A stretch of DNA of 64,000 nucleotides from Hyphomicrobiales bacterium (GCA_900474095.1 UCOA01000028.1:1-64000), one strand, 5' to 3'. Shown: positions 29,601-39,080, numbered from the stretch's first letter. A program made the numbers and translations. Notes: generated by a model not told the origin, from the letters alone.

Positions 29601-30427
29601 GGACCGGGGAATTCGGCGACGGTCGCCTCGGCGAGATCTTCATCGACATGCACAAGGAAGGTGCCGCCTTCCGTGCGATGATGAACAACTTCGCCATCGC
29701 CATCTCGCTCGGCCTGCAATACGGCGTGCCACTCGAAGAATATGTGGAAGCCTTCACCTTCACCAAGTTCGAGCCGGCCGGCATGGTGCAGGGCAATGAC
29801 GCAATCAAGAACGCCACCTCGATCCTCGACTACGTGTTCCGCGAACTCGCCGTCTCCTACCTGAACCGCCACGATCTTGCCCATGTCGATACCTCCGACT
29901 TCTCCAACACGGCGCTCGGCAAGGGCATCCAGGAAGGCAAGACCAACCTGATCTCGACCGGCTGGACCCGCGGCCACAAGCCGACACTCGTCCAGGGCAG
30001 CCAGATCGACCGCACTTCCGGAGAGCCGAAGGGAGCTGCCACCGCAGCCCCTGCCCGCGCCGGCTCAACCGGCACGGTGACCGCCTTTTCCGGCAGTGCC
30101 GCCCGCAAGCTCGAACCGGCAACATCCATCGCCACCTCCGAAATCGTCGCCTTCAAGCGCGACTACGAGGAACGCGCCGTCGAACTGGCTGAGGAGATCG
30201 CCGAAGAGGTCGAAAGCGAAGTGACCGCCCTCTTCTCCGACAAGGCCGCCGCCGAAGCCGCCGCCGCCAAGTCGGACGCCAAGAAGCTGGAAGCCGAACG
30301 CCGCATGCGCTCGATCGCGCAAGGGTATACGGGCAACATGTGCTCCGAGTGCCAAAACTTCACGATGGTGCGGAACGGGACCTGCGAGAAGTGCGACACG
30401 TGCGGAAGCACAAGTGGGTGCTCGTGA
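26627..30427 (+). CDS. nrdJ: Vitamin B12-dependent (class II) ribonucleoside-diphosphate reductase
   Basis: Reduces ribonucleotides to deoxyribonucleotides using adenosylcobalamin to generate the thiyl radical. 1266 residues, as in Rhizobiales. The finger-loop radical Cys is in SNPCSEYMF, the reductive pair Cys lie in PHACFIQSV and [12 protein letters not shown], and the [14 protein letters not shown] segment is characteristic. The C-terminal tail has CSECQNF and [14 protein letters not shown], a zinc-ribbon-like thioredoxin-interacting cluster. The ATG at 26627, with AAAGGACACGGGA before it, gives the family N-terminus [15 protein letters not shown]; the open frame extends further upstream. 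Confidence 0.95.
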   Translation: MQIERRFTKAGQSAYAEIEFRKAISEIKNPDGSIVFRLADIDVPAQFSQVAADILAQKYFRKAGVPARLKKVEENSVPSWLWRSEADLAAMKDLPKDEQYGSETDARQVFDRLAGTWTYWGWKGGYFASEDDALAFRDELAYMLATQRVAPNSPQWFNTGLHWAYGIDGPGQGHFYVDPFTGKLVKSKSSYEHPQPHACFIQSVGDDLVNEGGIMDLWVREARLFKYGSGTGSNFSYLRGEGEKLSGGGKSSGLMSFLKIGDRAAGAIKSGGTTRRAAKMVVVDIDHPDIEEYINWKVKEEQKVAALVTGSKIVAKHLKAIMKACVNCSADNDACFDPAENPALKREIKAAKKDQVPENYVQRVIQFAKQGYKDIEFKTYDTDWDSEAYLTVSGQNSNNSVSLKDDFLRAVENDGDWNLTARKDGKVMKTLKARDLWESISYAAWASADPGLHFNTTMNDWHTCPAAGPIRASNPCSEYMFLDDTACNLASLNLLQFKDAATKNINIADYEHAVRLWTLVLEISVMMAQFPSREIAELSYEYRTLGLGYANIGGLLMSSGIPYDSKEGRAIAGALTAIMTGVSYATSAEISAKLGPFPGFKPNRDNMLRVMRNHRRAAFGETQGYEKLSVEPVALIHGDCPDADLIVHAKAAWDKAVALGEQHGYRNAQVSVIAPTGTIGLVMDCDTTGIEPDFALVKFKKLAGGGYFKIINRAVPEALRTLGYSESQIAEIEAYAVGHGNINQAPAVNPGSLRAKGFTDDKIEAINAATKAAFDIKFVFNQWTLGADFLKSTLKVSDEQLTDMSFNLLEHIGFSKKDIEAANIHVCGAMTLEGAPFLKAEHLPVFDCANPCGKIGKRYLSVESHIRMMAAAQPFISGAISKTINMPNEATVEDCKAAYMLSWKLALKANALYRDGSKLSQPLNASLIEDEDDEDAMEDFIQAPAAAQAVTVTEKIIERVIERVTREREKLPNRRQGYTQKAIVGGHKVYLRTGEFGDGRLGEIFIDMHKEGAAFRAMMNNFAIAISLGLQYGVPLEEYVEAFTFTKFEPAGMVQGNDAIKNATSILDYVFRELAVSYLNRHDLAHVDTSDFSNTALGKGIQEGKTNLISTGWTRGHKPTLVQGSQIDRTSGEPKGAATAAPARAGSTGTVTAFSGSAARKLEPATSIATSEIVAFKRDYEERAVELAEEIAEEVESEVTALFSDKAAAEAAAAKSDAKKLEAERRMRSIAQGYTGNMCSECQNFTMVRNGTCEKCDTCGSTSGCS

Positions 30428-30931
30428 TTACTCTTATTACTCTGTCCCGCGCCCGCAGATTTGCGTCATGGCCCATGATGTGCGTCTGAAGGCCCCTCAG
30501 AAACGCGTCTGGGGGAAATATGGCGTTCGGCGCAAGTTCATCGGACGCAGGCAAAGAGGAGCATGGCCGCTCGCCGCAGTTGCACTCCTCCAGCACACGA
30601 AACATTCCGCCGGCACGAATTGTGTCGGCGGAGAGTGGCTAAAGGAACAAAACAGGAATAAAATAAGTAGTTGACCGCAGAATGGCTGACGCGGTGATAA
30701 ATGGGAAGGGCGCGACTACCAGGCCCGGTTCTTCTCGATAAATGCTTCGGGTCTTCGCGATCCGGAGAAGGCACAGGTCGTCGAGGTTTCTTATCAGCCG
30801 GCGGACCGAAAGGTTTCGACGACGTGGTCGTTCGCTACGATCCGCCCCGTGCCCGTAGATTGCATCTAACCCCCTGATCTGCGTCTAAAAACTGCGTCTG
30901 GCCGGGCCGATGTTGTGTTGCGATCCGTTCG
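30428..30931. other. Gene-free spacer with a diverged direct repeat
   Basis: About 500 bases with no supportable gene. Two diverged copies of a 60-70 base sequence (30446-30513 and 30845-30902) lie near its ends. Confidence 0.45.
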
Positions 30932-31567
30932 TTAGGTGCGGGACAGCAGGAGCCTGATGCCTGCCGCGCCGAAGAAGACGGCGAGTGTTCCCTCGATCCA
31001 TCGACGCGCGCGGCGATACATCCGAATCATTGGAGCAGTCGAGAAGACGATCGCGTAGCCGCAGAAGATCGTAACGCTTAGAACCGCGCACCCGCCGAGA
31101 ATAGCCACGAGCGTGTGCCACGAAGTGTCGGGGCCGAGGCCGAGCGTCACCAGGGCGATCCACGCAAGGATTGATTTCGGATTGGTCAGGTGCATCAGCA
31201 GTCCACGTCGGTAAAGAGCCGAGTTGGATACGGCATCATCTCCCCTGGTCGCTTCGGCGAACTTTTCATCGGAGGTCAATGCGGCCTTGCCCGCCTTGAA
31301 CGCGAGGTAGATCAGGTACAGTCCCCCGAATATCTTCAGGACCGTCAACGCATCGGCATATCGTGTCAGCAGGGCCGAAATCCCGGTAGCAGCCATCGCG
31401 CCCCAGAAGATCGAGCCGCTGACGACGCCCGCGGAAAGGACCAGCGCGGCCCGTCGTCCCTGGTCCATCGCGACGCCCATGATGCGCATGTTGCTCGGCC
31501 CCGGGCTTCCGGCCGCTATGATGTAAGCCGTGTACACGAGAAGGAGATTGTGAAGTTCAGATGCCAT
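30932..31567 (-). CDS. LysE/RhtB family exporter
   Basis: 211-residue inner-membrane amino-acid exporter homologue. SPGPSNMRIMGVAM in the first helix region and LLMHLTNPKSILAWIALVTLGLG in the middle are family hallmarks. The ATG at 31567 gives the proper N-terminus; the frame upstream to 31690 overlaps the next lysE-like gene. Same strand and 50 bases after the LysE gene at 31618-32232, so likely co-transcribed under LysG-type control. Substrate unknown. Confidence 0.85.
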   Translation of the reverse strand: MASELHNLLLVYTAYIIAAGSPGPSNMRIMGVAMDQGRRAALVLSAGVVSGSIFWGAMAATGISALLTRYADALTVLKIFGGLYLIYLAFKAGKAALTSDEKFAEATRGDDAVSNSALYRRGLLMHLTNPKSILAWIALVTLGLGPDTSWHTLVAILGGCAVLSVTIFCGYAIVFSTAPMIRMYRRARRWIEGTLAVFFGAAGIRLLLSRT

Positions 31568-31617
31568 TTCGATGATCCTGCTACCTTTTTCTGTGCCGTA
31601 GATACTAGACGCCGCGA

Positions 31618-32232
31618 TCATTTCCCGAGCAACAGCTTGAGTGTGATGAACCACATAACAAGAGCGACGACGGTTTCCAGTACACGCCATGCCGTCGGTT
31701 TCGCGAAGACCGGCCTTAGTTTGGTAGCTCCATAGCCCAAGGAGAAGAAGAACAGGAATGACCCAGTCATCGCGCCCATGGCGAACCAGAATTCCTGACC
31801 CGAGAAGCGTGTCGAGATGGTTCCCAGCAGAACGACTGTGTCGAGATAGACGTGAGGATTGAGCCAGGTGAGCGCAAGGCAGGTGGCCAACGTCTTTCCG
31901 AAACTCGACGCCGATACCTCGCTAGCGGCAAGTGCGCCTGAAGACTTCAACGCGGAATGGAAGCTCTTGGCTCCGTACCAGAACAGAAAGGCCGCGCCTC
32001 CGTAACGCATTGCCGGATCGAGCCAGGGTAACAGGTCCGAAACCTGCCTGAAGCTCGTCGTCCCCACGGCGATGAGGATCGCGTCCGAAACCGCGCAAGT
32101 CAGACAGACGGCAAACAGGTACTCGTTTTTGAGCCCCTGGCGCAGGACGAAGGCGTTCTGCGCCCCGATCGCCACAATGAGGGTGAGGCCCATGAAAAGC
32201 CCAGTAAAAAAGACGGAAATTCCCAAAGACAA
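31618..32232 (-). CDS. lysE: LysE/ArgO-type basic amino-acid exporter
   Basis: About 204 residues with the LysE/ArgO signature FMGLTLIVAIGAQNAFVLRQGL near the N-terminus and TWLNPHVYLDTVVLLGTIS in the middle, which separates it from RhtB-type paralogues. The first helix requires initiation near 32232, where the codon is TTG preceded by GGGGG; the next ATG (32193) would truncate the first helix. Divergent from a LysG/ArgP-type regulator, the standard lysE-lysG arrangement for lysine/arginine efflux. Confidence 0.88.
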   Translation of the reverse strand: MSLGISVFFTGLFMGLTLIVAIGAQNAFVLRQGLKNEYLFAVCLTCAVSDAILIAVGTTSFRQVSDLLPWLDPAMRYGGAAFLFWYGAKSFHSALKSSGALAASEVSASSFGKTLATCLALTWLNPHVYLDTVVLLGTISTRFSGQEFWFAMGAMTGSFLFFFSLGYGATKLRPVFAKPTAWRVLETVVALVMWFITLKLLLGK

Positions 32233-32280
32233 AAAACCCCCACAACCGATAGGGCGACATCTATCCAGCGGTACATCATT

Positions 32281-32310
32281 AGTCTAATTAAAGCTTCTAA
32301 GTCTGATTAA
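32281..32310. promoter_or_regulatory. Putative LysG operator in the lysE-lysG intergenic region
   Basis: An 11-base direct repeat, AGTCTAATTAA (32281-32291) and AGTCTGATTAA (32300-32310), offset by 19 bases, flanked by TTAGTC (32279) and GACTAA (32315-32320). It lies immediately before the lysG start and between the divergent genes. Confidence 0.5.
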
Positions 32311-32323
32311 GGCTGACTAATCC

Positions 32324-33223
32324 ATGCTTGACTACGCCGCCCTTCGCGCCCTTGCCGCTGTTGCCCAGGCTGGAAGCTTTGAGAAAGCCGCTAGTCTGCT
32401 CAACGTTACGCCGTCGGCGGTCTCCCAGCGCATCAAGAATCTGGAAGAGCGGATGGGAATCGTCCTGGTCATCCGGGGAAATCCATGTGTCGCAACCGAA
32501 AAAGGGGAATGGCTCTGTCGGCACATGGAAAATATCGGGATGCTCGAGCGAGACTTGTTGGAACAGCTACCGTCGCTTGCCTCTGCCGACGATCTGACCG
32601 AAAGGGTCACGGTCCACGTCGCGACGAATGCCGACAGTCTCGGAACCTGGTTCATGGAAGCACTGTCGAAATTCGCCCAGAACTCGATGTATCTCGTGCA
32701 CGTCGCTATCGATGACGAAGACCACACCGCGGACTGGCTGCAGCGTGGCCGGGTCAGCGCGGCTGTCACTGGTTTCGAGAAAACTGTCCCCGGATGTCGA
32801 CGCGTTTCCTTGGGCTCGATGCGCTATCATGCGACCGCCAGTCCGGAATTCGTCGCCAGGCACTTTTCCAGCGGGGTCAACGCGGAGAGCCTCCGAAATG
32901 CGCCGGCCCTGACCTTCAACCAGAAAGACAGCCTCCAGACCCGGTGGATCGCCCAGACTTTGGGAGCGGACATCACCTGTCCGACACACTGGCTGCCATC
33001 GACCCACGCCTTCGTCGAGGCAAGCCTTTCTGGGATGGGATGGGGAATGAACCCCAGCCGGCTCGTTCATCAGCATCTCGGGACGGGAAAACTGGTGGAA
33101 CTGATCCCCGACACACCGCTCGACATCCCGCTTTTCTGGCAGATCAATCGGCTCGCCGCAGATCGTCTATCCGGCCTCACGGACCAGGTTTCCGCTGTCG
33201 CTAGAAAGCACCTTCCAGCCTGA
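32324..33223 (+). CDS. lysG: LysR-type regulator, LysG/ArgP (IciA) family
   Basis: 299-residue LysR regulator whose N-terminal helix-turn-helix (ALRALAAVAQAGSFEKAASLLNVTPSAVSQRI) and effector domain belong to the ArgP/LysG branch, which senses lysine, arginine or related amino acids. It is divergent from lysE, and the effector domain (for example FNQKDSLQTRWI and PSTHAFVEASLSGMGWGMNP) matches that branch. Expected to activate lysE when basic amino acids accumulate. Confidence 0.88.
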   Translation: MLDYAALRALAAVAQAGSFEKAASLLNVTPSAVSQRIKNLEERMGIVLVIRGNPCVATEKGEWLCRHMENIGMLERDLLEQLPSLASADDLTERVTVHVATNADSLGTWFMEALSKFAQNSMYLVHVAIDDEDHTADWLQRGRVSAAVTGFEKTVPGCRRVSLGSMRYHATASPEFVARHFSSGVNAESLRNAPALTFNQKDSLQTRWIAQTLGADITCPTHWLPSTHAFVEASLSGMGWGMNPSRLVHQHLGTGKLVELIPDTPLDIPLFWQINRLAADRLSGLTDQVSAVARKHLPA

Positions 33224-33413
33224 GCTGCTGGAAGTTCCGGGACTTTTTCCAGCTGTCGATATGGAGGATCCCTCGCCTGGACTGACGGCTTCGGCTGATC
33301 GATCGCGTCCGCCCCGCCACGGAAGAACCTCTCGCCGCGCCCATGCTCTCTGATGGACGTTGCGGACAGCCACATGCTACCCCTCTCGCCCAACCTCGAA
33401 AGCGACAGGATGA

Positions 33414-34340
33414 TCAGGGAAGACGCGAGCGGGGCGCTGTCCGCGATACCGGTCGATACCGATATGCTTCGACAAAAGCAGAGAACGCAGGCGAGAGGTT
33501 TCGCCGACTGGGGTAGTAGAGATGGTAGCCTTGGAAGGTAGGACACCAATCCTCAAGGACCTCCTGGAGCCGGCCGTTCTCGACATGCCGTCGGATGAGG
33601 TCCTTCGGCGCGTAGGTTAGGCCTACACCGTCCAGGGCTGCGTCAATCGCGGGTGCGATGTTATTCAGCGTGAGGGGGCCGTCAACACGGACGCTGAACT
33701 CGCGCCCGTCCTTCTCGAACTCCCAGGCATAGAGACTGCCCGACGTTGGAAGCCGTAAATTGACGCAATCGTGGTCGGTCAATTCCTGCGGACGTGTCGG
33801 CGCGGGGCGGCGTGCGAAGTATTCCGGGGACCCGACAACGGCATAGGTGACATCGGGACCAACGCGAACCGCCACCATGTCGCGGGCAATCGCCTCGCCG
33901 AGCCGCACGCCCGCATCGAACTGACGCTCGACGATATTCGTGAAGCCGTTATCGATGATTAGTTCCACGGTGACGTCGGGATAATCACCTAAAAACGCCG
34001 GTAGCCTGGCACGAAAGACCAGTTCGACGGCGTCATCGGGGCATACGATCCTGACATGCCCCGATGGCCTGTCCCTAAGGGCGCTGATCGCGCTGATTTC
34101 AGAAGCTATGGCTTCGAAGTGGTGCTCAATGCTCTCTACCAGACGTACTCCGGCCGCAGTCGGTGCCACATCACGGGTCGTCCGGGCGAGGAGACGGATG
34201 CCAAGCCTCTCTTCGAGCGCCCTTATAGTGTGACTAAGAGCAGAGCGGGTCACTCCCAACTTGCCTGCTGCGCGGGTGAAGCTCCGCTGCCGGGCGACTT
34301 CGAGAAACGCTCTCATCTCACTGAACTCGTCGCGCCGCAT
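33414..34340 (-). CDS. LysR family transcriptional regulator
   Basis: 308-residue LysR regulator. The N-terminus MRRDEFSEMRAFLEVARQRSFTRAAGKLGVTRSALSHTIRALEERLG is a standard winged helix. The effector domain, GHVRIVCPDDAVELVFRARLPAFLGDYPDV onward, is of the common CrgA/PecT-like type. GGGAGATT precedes the ATG. It is divergent from the MFS-SDR-cyclophilin-lipocalin cluster and is the obvious candidate to control it. The effector is unknown. Confidence 0.9.
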   Translation of the reverse strand: MRRDEFSEMRAFLEVARQRSFTRAAGKLGVTRSALSHTIRALEERLGIRLLARTTRDVAPTAAGVRLVESIEHHFEAIASEISAISALRDRPSGHVRIVCPDDAVELVFRARLPAFLGDYPDVTVELIIDNGFTNIVERQFDAGVRLGEAIARDMVAVRVGPDVTYAVVGSPEYFARRPAPTRPQELTDHDCVNLRLPTSGSLYAWEFEKDGREFSVRVDGPLTLNNIAPAIDAALDGVGLTYAPKDLIRRHVENGRLQEVLEDWCPTFQGYHLYYPSRRNLSPAFSAFVEAYRYRPVSRTAPRSRLP

Positions 34341-34436
34341 TGTTGAATCTCCCTCACCACGACATGCATATTATACATTCTAGTCGTTCAAGACCAACCT
34401 GGGTTATCTAATGGGGAAGTAGACACGGGATTAAAG

Positions 34437-35624
34437 ATGGCAATCGATCTGACACTGGATAGGGCTCTGGTAACCGACAAGGCCGCAACGCCGTGGGCAG
34501 CGGTCACCTGCCTTTCACTGCTGACCTTTCTCCTGGTTGGGCTGGAATTCATGCCCGTGAGCCTCTTGACCCCGATTGCCAGGGATTTGGCGATCTCAGA
34601 GGGGCAGGCCGGGCAAGCCATCACCGTCTCGGGATTCTTCGCCGTGTTTACCAGTCTTTTTGGCAACGCCCTCCTAGCAAAGCTGGATCGAAGACTGGTC
34701 GTCCTGTTCTATACGGCTGCACTCGTCATCTCGAGTTTGGCGGTAGCTCTGGCTCCAAACTTGCTCATCTTCCTTGTCGGTCGAGCCTTGGTCGGTATGT
34801 CGATTGGCGGCTTTTGGTCGCTGTCGACCGCTGTTCTGGCACGTCTTGCGACGGGTCGTGACCTCCCCAAGGCCATCGCCTTGCTTCAAGGTGGCACTGC
34901 ATTGGCCCTCGTCCTCGCAGCACCTCTGGGTAGTTTCCTCGGCGGCCTGATCGGTTGGCGGAGCACGTTTCTGATCACGGTGATCGTAGGCATAGCTGCA
35001 CTCCTATGGCAATTGACGGTGTTGCCGAAGATGCCAGCAACCGCATCCGTCTCTGTACGCAGCATGTTTGCACTATTGCGCACCCGCACCTTCGCACTTG
35101 GAATGGCCGCGACAAGCCTCGCCTTCATCGGCCAGAACTCACTGTCTATTTATCTGCGTCCATTCCTCGAAGGCGTGACGCTCGCCGACTTCAACATGCT
35201 TTCGATCATGCTCCTAGGTCTTGGGATCGGCGGTCTCGCCGGGACTTCCGTCGTAGGTCTCGTCCTGCGAAGGCATCTCGTCTCTTTGCTTATCGGACTG
35301 CCGGGCATGCTCGCGATCCTTGCTCTCCTGCTGATCGGTTTTGGCCACCTCATGGCGGTAACGGCTGCTCTGGTGGTATTGTGGGGATTCTTCACGGCTC
35401 CAATCCCGGTGGCATGGAACACCTGGATGGCCAAGACCACCCCCGACGAGCTTGAAGCCGCCGGCGGATTGCAGGTGGCGCTGATCCAGCTGGCCATCGC
35501 TGGCGGTGCTTTCGCCGGGGGCGTACTGTTTGACACTGCTGGCTGGTGGAGCGCCTTCCTCCTCGCCGCCGTCCTGCTTGCTGGATCGGCCCTGCTGGCT
35601 GCTTTGGTTAGCCCTCGAACCTAA
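34437..35624 (+). CDS. MFS transporter, DHA1 type
   Basis: 395-residue twelve-helix major facilitator, drug:proton antiporter-1 type, similar to the arabinose/sugar or purine efflux branch. An N-terminal [31 protein letters not shown] and [26 protein letters not shown] are typical of this branch. Likely an exporter of a small toxic compound, substrate unknown. First gene of a tight same-strand cluster; 28 bases separate it from the SDR. Confidence 0.88.
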   Translation: MAIDLTLDRALVTDKAATPWAAVTCLSLLTFLLVGLEFMPVSLLTPIARDLAISEGQAGQAITVSGFFAVFTSLFGNALLAKLDRRLVVLFYTAALVISSLAVALAPNLLIFLVGRALVGMSIGGFWSLSTAVLARLATGRDLPKAIALLQGGTALALVLAAPLGSFLGGLIGWRSTFLITVIVGIAALLWQLTVLPKMPATASVSVRSMFALLRTRTFALGMAATSLAFIGQNSLSIYLRPFLEGVTLADFNMLSIMLLGLGIGGLAGTSVVGLVLRRHLVSLLIGLPGMLAILALLLIGFGHLMAVTAALVVLWGFFTAPIPVAWNTWMAKTTPDELEAAGGLQVALIQLAIAGGAFAGGVLFDTAGWWSAFLLAAVLLAGSALLAALVSPRT

Positions 35625-35652
35625 ACCTCGAAGTTGGACAAAGGAGATCGTC

Positions 35653-36399
35653 ATGTCTCACGGGATTAGAAACAAGGTCGTCGTCATAACAGGAGCAAGC
35701 AGCGGACTTGGCGAAGCCACAGCCCGTCATCTCGCCGAACGGGGCGCTTCGGTAGTCCTTGGTGCGCGCCGAAGCGATCGCATCGCTGCGCTGGCCAAGG
35801 AGCTAACCGCCGCAGGATTTAAGGCCATTGCCGTTCCGACTGACGTCACCGACCAGCATCAGGTCAAGAACCTCGTTGACACTGCGGTTCAGGAATTCGG
35901 CCGCATCGACGTGATACTGAACAACGCAGGTCTGATGCCACTTGCTCCCCTCGAACGCCTCAAGATCGACGAGTGGGACCGCATGATCGACGTCAACATC
36001 AAGGGCGTCCTCTACGGCATCGCCGCAGCCTTGCCGCACATGAAGGCTCAGAGATCCGGGCACATTATCAACGTGTCGTCCGTGTACGGCCATGTGGTCG
36101 ACCCGGGGGCGACCGTCTACTGTGCAACCAAGTTCGCCGTGCGCGCCTTGTCCGAGGGACTGCGGAAAGAGGTAAAGCCTTACAATATCCGCACGACGAT
36201 CATATCTCCCGGCGCGGTCAGCACCGAACTTCTCGAACACATCAGCGAGAAGGACATCCAGGCCGGCACGAAAGAGTTCGTCCGCAAGATCGCTGTCGGC
36301 CCAGACACTTTCGCCCGAACTGTCGCGTTCGCGGTGAACGAGCCTGACGATGTCGATATCAATGAAATCCTGTTCAGACCGACTGCGCAGCCGGTCTGA
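35653..36399 (+). CDS. SDR family oxidoreductase
   Basis: 248-residue short-chain dehydrogenase/reductase close to the YdfG/serine-3-dehydrogenase type. [15 protein letters not shown] (cofactor motif), NNAG, Ser in INVSSVYG and YCATKFAVR (Tyr-x3-Lys). An arginine pair after the second strand, GARRSDR, points to NADP(H). The ATG at 35653 with AAAGGAGA before it is clearly the start, although the frame is open further upstream. Second gene of the cluster. Confidence 0.92.
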   Translation: MSHGIRNKVVVITGASSGLGEATARHLAERGASVVLGARRSDRIAALAKELTAAGFKAIAVPTDVTDQHQVKNLVDTAVQEFGRIDVILNNAGLMPLAPLERLKIDEWDRMIDVNIKGVLYGIAAALPHMKAQRSGHIINVSSVYGHVVDPGATVYCATKFAVRALSEGLRKEVKPYNIRTTIISPGAVSTELLEHISEKDIQAGTKEFVRKIAVGPDTFARTVAFAVNEPDDVDINEILFRPTAQPV

Positions 36400-36414
36400 C
36401 GGTCAGCTACAGCC

Positions 36415-36888
36415 ATGGCGTCGAACAACTCCCCTTCTCTCACTCGTCGAGCGGTTCTGGGCGGAGCCTTGGCAGCCGCAGCCCTGCCCTGGGAGGCCAA
36501 CGGGCAAGAAGGGCGCGATCCAGCCAGTCAGGAGCCGAGCGACGTCAGGATCAGAATAACCTTCAACGATCTGACCTTGACCGCGACACTATACGACAAT
36601 CCGTCGGCACGCGATCTGGCGTTCATGCTTCCTTTGAACCTCAAGATCGAGGATTACGGAACAAACGAGAAGATCGTCCGGCTACCGCGCAAGCTCACGG
36701 AGGACGGCAGCGGTCCTTTCTGGAACGAGCGGCCGGGCGACCTTTGCTATTTCAAGCCGTGGGGCAACTTGGCCCTGTTCTACGCCGGCTACCGATGGAA
36801 CGGCCTAGTTCGTCTCGGCCGCATCGACAACGGCTTCGACCCGCTCCTCGTTCGTGGAGAGTACCCGGTCCACATCGAGCGTATCTGA
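36415..36888 (+). CDS. Cyclophilin-like fold protein with Tat signal
   Basis: 157 residues. An N-terminal twin-arginine signal (TRRAVLGGALAAAALP) is followed by a domain matching the bacterial 'cyclophilin-like' family: VRIRITFNDLTLTATLYDNPSARDLAFMLPL, then YFKPWGNLALFYAG and LVRLGRID. These proteins are not proven prolyl isomerases. Fifteen bases after the SDR stop, so co-transcribed. The Tat signal implies folding in the cytoplasm before export. Confidence 0.8.
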   Translation: MASNNSPSLTRRAVLGGALAAAALPWEANGQEGRDPASQEPSDVRIRITFNDLTLTATLYDNPSARDLAFMLPLNLKIEDYGTNEKIVRLPRKLTEDGSGPFWNERPGDLCYFKPWGNLALFYAGYRWNGLVRLGRIDNGFDPLLVRGEYPVHIERI

Positions 36889-36949
36889 TGACCGCGCTTC
36901 CAGACCAGGACTTCGAATTCACTCCTCCCACCAAGAAGGACTCAACATA

Positions 36950-37396
36950 ATGACGAAATTCAAGATCGCGCTTGTCGCCTTGGCCTTGGCGGCTTCCTCT
37001 CCCGCCTTCGCCTTCGCCAACGACGGCACGTCACCGATAATCGGTGCTTGGCGCATGACGGCCCTGCAAGTCACCGATACAGCTGGCAGCCGGACCGTCA
37101 TTCCCTACTCCGGCCAGGTTATCTTTTCGCAAGGGGGAACGCTCTCGGTCCAGGCGATGAATCCCGACGCCGCTGCGCAGCCGACTCCCTACACCGCGAA
37201 TGGCTACGAGGCCTACTATGGTCCGGTGGAGATCGACGAAGCCAGGAAGACCTTTTCCATCACTGTGCAATCGTCCTTGGTTCGCAATCTCATCGGCCAG
37301 AAAATGGAGCGGAAGTTCAAGGTCTCGGCCGATCAGCTCGTGATCACCCCGGCTGATCAGAAGGAGGGCTGGCGCGTGACCTACGAGCGCTTCTGA
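36950..37396 (+). CDS. Lipocalin-like domain protein, exported
   Basis: 148 residues with a Sec signal peptide (MTKFKIALVALALAASSPAFAFA) and a domain typical of the lipocalin-like family (PF13924 type): SPIIGAWRMTALQVTDTAG, YSGQVIFSQGGTLSVQAMNP, YEAYYGPVEID and KFKVSADQLVITPAD. Such proteins may bind small hydrophobic ligands; function unproven. AAGGA precedes the ATG. Last gene of the MFS-SDR-cyclophilin-like cluster. Confidence 0.8.
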   Translation: MTKFKIALVALALAASSPAFAFANDGTSPIIGAWRMTALQVTDTAGSRTVIPYSGQVIFSQGGTLSVQAMNPDAAAQPTPYTANGYEAYYGPVEIDEARKTFSITVQSSLVRNLIGQKMERKFKVSADQLVITPADQKEGWRVTYERF

Positions 37397-37610
37397 AACA
37401 GGCTTACGGCCCTGCCTGTTGCAGGCCCTGAATTAGAAGCGCTCGACCCGCCGGCGGAGCGCTTTCTTCTTGAACCCGGACCTGCTGCAGGACGCCATCG
37501 AAACGGGTGTCGGGCGACAGGTGGAGATCCGGTCTTCCCGTTCAAATTTTCAGATGAACTCTCCAGCTGGAGAGTGTTCCGAGCTGAAGCGTGAGAGCGA
37601 TCCCCGGTGG

Positions 37611-37976
37611 CTACTTCTGCATGTTCCGTCGGCCTCTAGTCGTCGTCCTCTCCGGCACGGTGGTACCATACTCCTTCCACCACGCTGTGAGCGCTTCCAT
37701 TGTCGGCCCCAGCCCCCTCGCCTTGGAAGTGATCTCGTATTCAACTCGAGGCGGCACTTCGGCGAATACAGTCCGCGAGACAAGCCCATCCGCTTCCAGC
37801 TCCCGCAACTGTGTCGTCAGCATGTGCTGGGTGATTCCCGGGATCGCCTTCCGAAGCTCGTTGAAGCGGTAGACCCGCTGGTTGAGCAACCACATGATCT
37901 CGAGCTTCCATTTTCCCGAAAGCAGCGCGAATGCGCGGCGCATCTGCTCGTGCATGTTGTTGCCGTCATCGCCCAT
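37611..37976 (-). CDS. HxlR family transcriptional regulator
   Basis: 121-residue winged-helix regulator. The body AFALLSGKWKLEIMWLLNQRVYRFNELRKAIPGITQHMLTTQLRELEADGLVSRTVFAEVPPRVEYEIT is a textbook HxlR domain. The ATG at 37976 has GGAGA nine bases upstream; an in-frame ATG at 37991 lacks a ribosome site. Directly upstream (from ~38000) the DNA turns into an internal piece of an SDR gene, so the native promoter may have been lost. Confidence 0.85.
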   Translation of the reverse strand: MGDDGNNMHEQMRRAFALLSGKWKLEIMWLLNQRVYRFNELRKAIPGITQHMLTTQLRELEADGLVSRTVFAEVPPRVEYEITSKARGLGPTMEALTAWWKEYGTTVPERTTTRGRRNMQK

Positions 37977-37999
37977 AGTCTGGTTCTCCATACTAACGC

Positions 38000-38361
38000 A
38001 ACAGTCTGCTGAAGCGTACGGTGGCGTCGACATCCTGATAAACAACGCATTCGACCCTTCAGCGCCGTTCTCGTCGATACTCGAATTGTCTACCGAGCAG
38101 CTACAGCGCAACTTCGACATGGGGCCGATCGCTTACCTGAGAATGATGCAAGCCTGCTATCCCTACCTGAAATCGAGCGGAGAAGGCCGCGTGATCAACT
38201 TCGGATCAATGGCGGGCATCATGGGCTTGGTCGGGTATGGTCCCTACAACATGGCAAAGGAGGCGGTCCGAGCCCTGACCCGTACGGCCGCCCGTGAATG
38301 GGCGACCGACAAGATCACCGTAAACAATCTCCTGCATCGACAGCGCACGGTAATTGTCTGA
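38000..38361 (+). pseudogene. Truncated SDR dehydrogenase remnant
   Basis: The frame reads as the middle of a short-chain dehydrogenase: GGVDILINNAF, then FDMGPIAYLRMMQACYPYLK, Ser in INFGSMAG, the Tyr-x3-Lys pair in YGPYNMAKEA and REWATDKITVNNLL. The N-terminal ~80 residues with the Rossmann glycine motif are absent, and the C-terminus ends abruptly in unrelated residues. No start codon with a ribosome site is available. This is a gene fragment divergent from the HxlR gene, most likely left by a deletion. Confidence 0.75.
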
Positions 38362-38512
38362 TGGTGGACCTGTTGCCAGTCGTTCAAAGACGATGATGGC
38401 ACCGTTCATCGTACGAGGACTCTTCTCGTCGGCGGCGATTGCCTCCCGCCGTTGCCTGCGCGGCACTGAGGGAGATTGTCGAGGCTTGGATGCCTGATAG
38501 CCGTCACTAACT

Positions 38513-38677
38513 TCAGGTCAGGCTCGGCGGCGAAACATACTGAAAATATGCCCATACCAAAACCACAGCGCCGACGACCGCTAACCAGATAAGGGCCTTC
38601 CGAGTTCCGCGTGTGATGGTCCTCGGCTCCTTTTTTGGCTTCGGCCGCTGAAACTTGATGATGTTGTCGTCGCTCAT
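38513..38677 (-). CDS. Small single-pass membrane protein
   Basis: 54 residues: a charged N-terminus (MSDDNIIKFQRPKPKKEPR), one membrane helix (ALIWLAVVGAVVLVWAYFQYV) and a short tail. A GGGGAC lies just upstream of the ATG. Function unknown; topology with the basic end inside supports a real protein. Codon use is typical of the genome. Confidence 0.6.
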   Translation of the reverse strand: MSDDNIIKFQRPKPKKEPRTITRGTRKALIWLAVVGAVVLVWAYFQYVSPPSLT

Positions 38678-39030
38678 GTCCGTCCCCGGTATCAAAGTTC
38701 GAAATCCATAGCACACCTCACGCAGTTGTCCGCTCGATTATCGCCGCGACGACGCACGACATATTGGCCCCAGAGAATTTTGGTTGCATGCGATTTGGAC
38801 GTGGAACAGCGCGGTCACGAAAATTGAACGGCGGCAACGTCATGGCATGCATTGAGGGCAACGCGATCCTCCAGGAGACATAGGCCATATCAATGTCGGC
38901 TCGTGCCCAGCGGTCTCGGTCCATGAGCTATCTTTGCCATGTCAAACCCGGTATCGCCGATGATGCGCCAAAGGACTGGATCAGGTCGACGCCCGGCTTT
39001 GGTGCGATTTGCCATCGCGTCTTTTTGGCA

Positions 39031-39058
39031 TGAAAAACCCGGCTGATCAGGCCGGGTT
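39031..39058 (-). terminator. Rho-independent terminator (minus strand)
   Basis: On the minus strand AACCCGGC, loop CTGATCA, GCCGGGTT then a T-run (TTTTT read through the end of the arm). It lies about 25 bases after the stop of the small gene at 39081-39278. Confidence 0.8.
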
Positions 39059-39080
39059 CTCGACTGTAAGCGGCGGCCCG

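Noticed and set aside
27965-29977. 670-codon open frame antisense to nrdJ
   Set aside because: It mirrors the third-position bias of the high-GC nrdJ gene, reads as repetitive acidic/basic residues and has no family signature.
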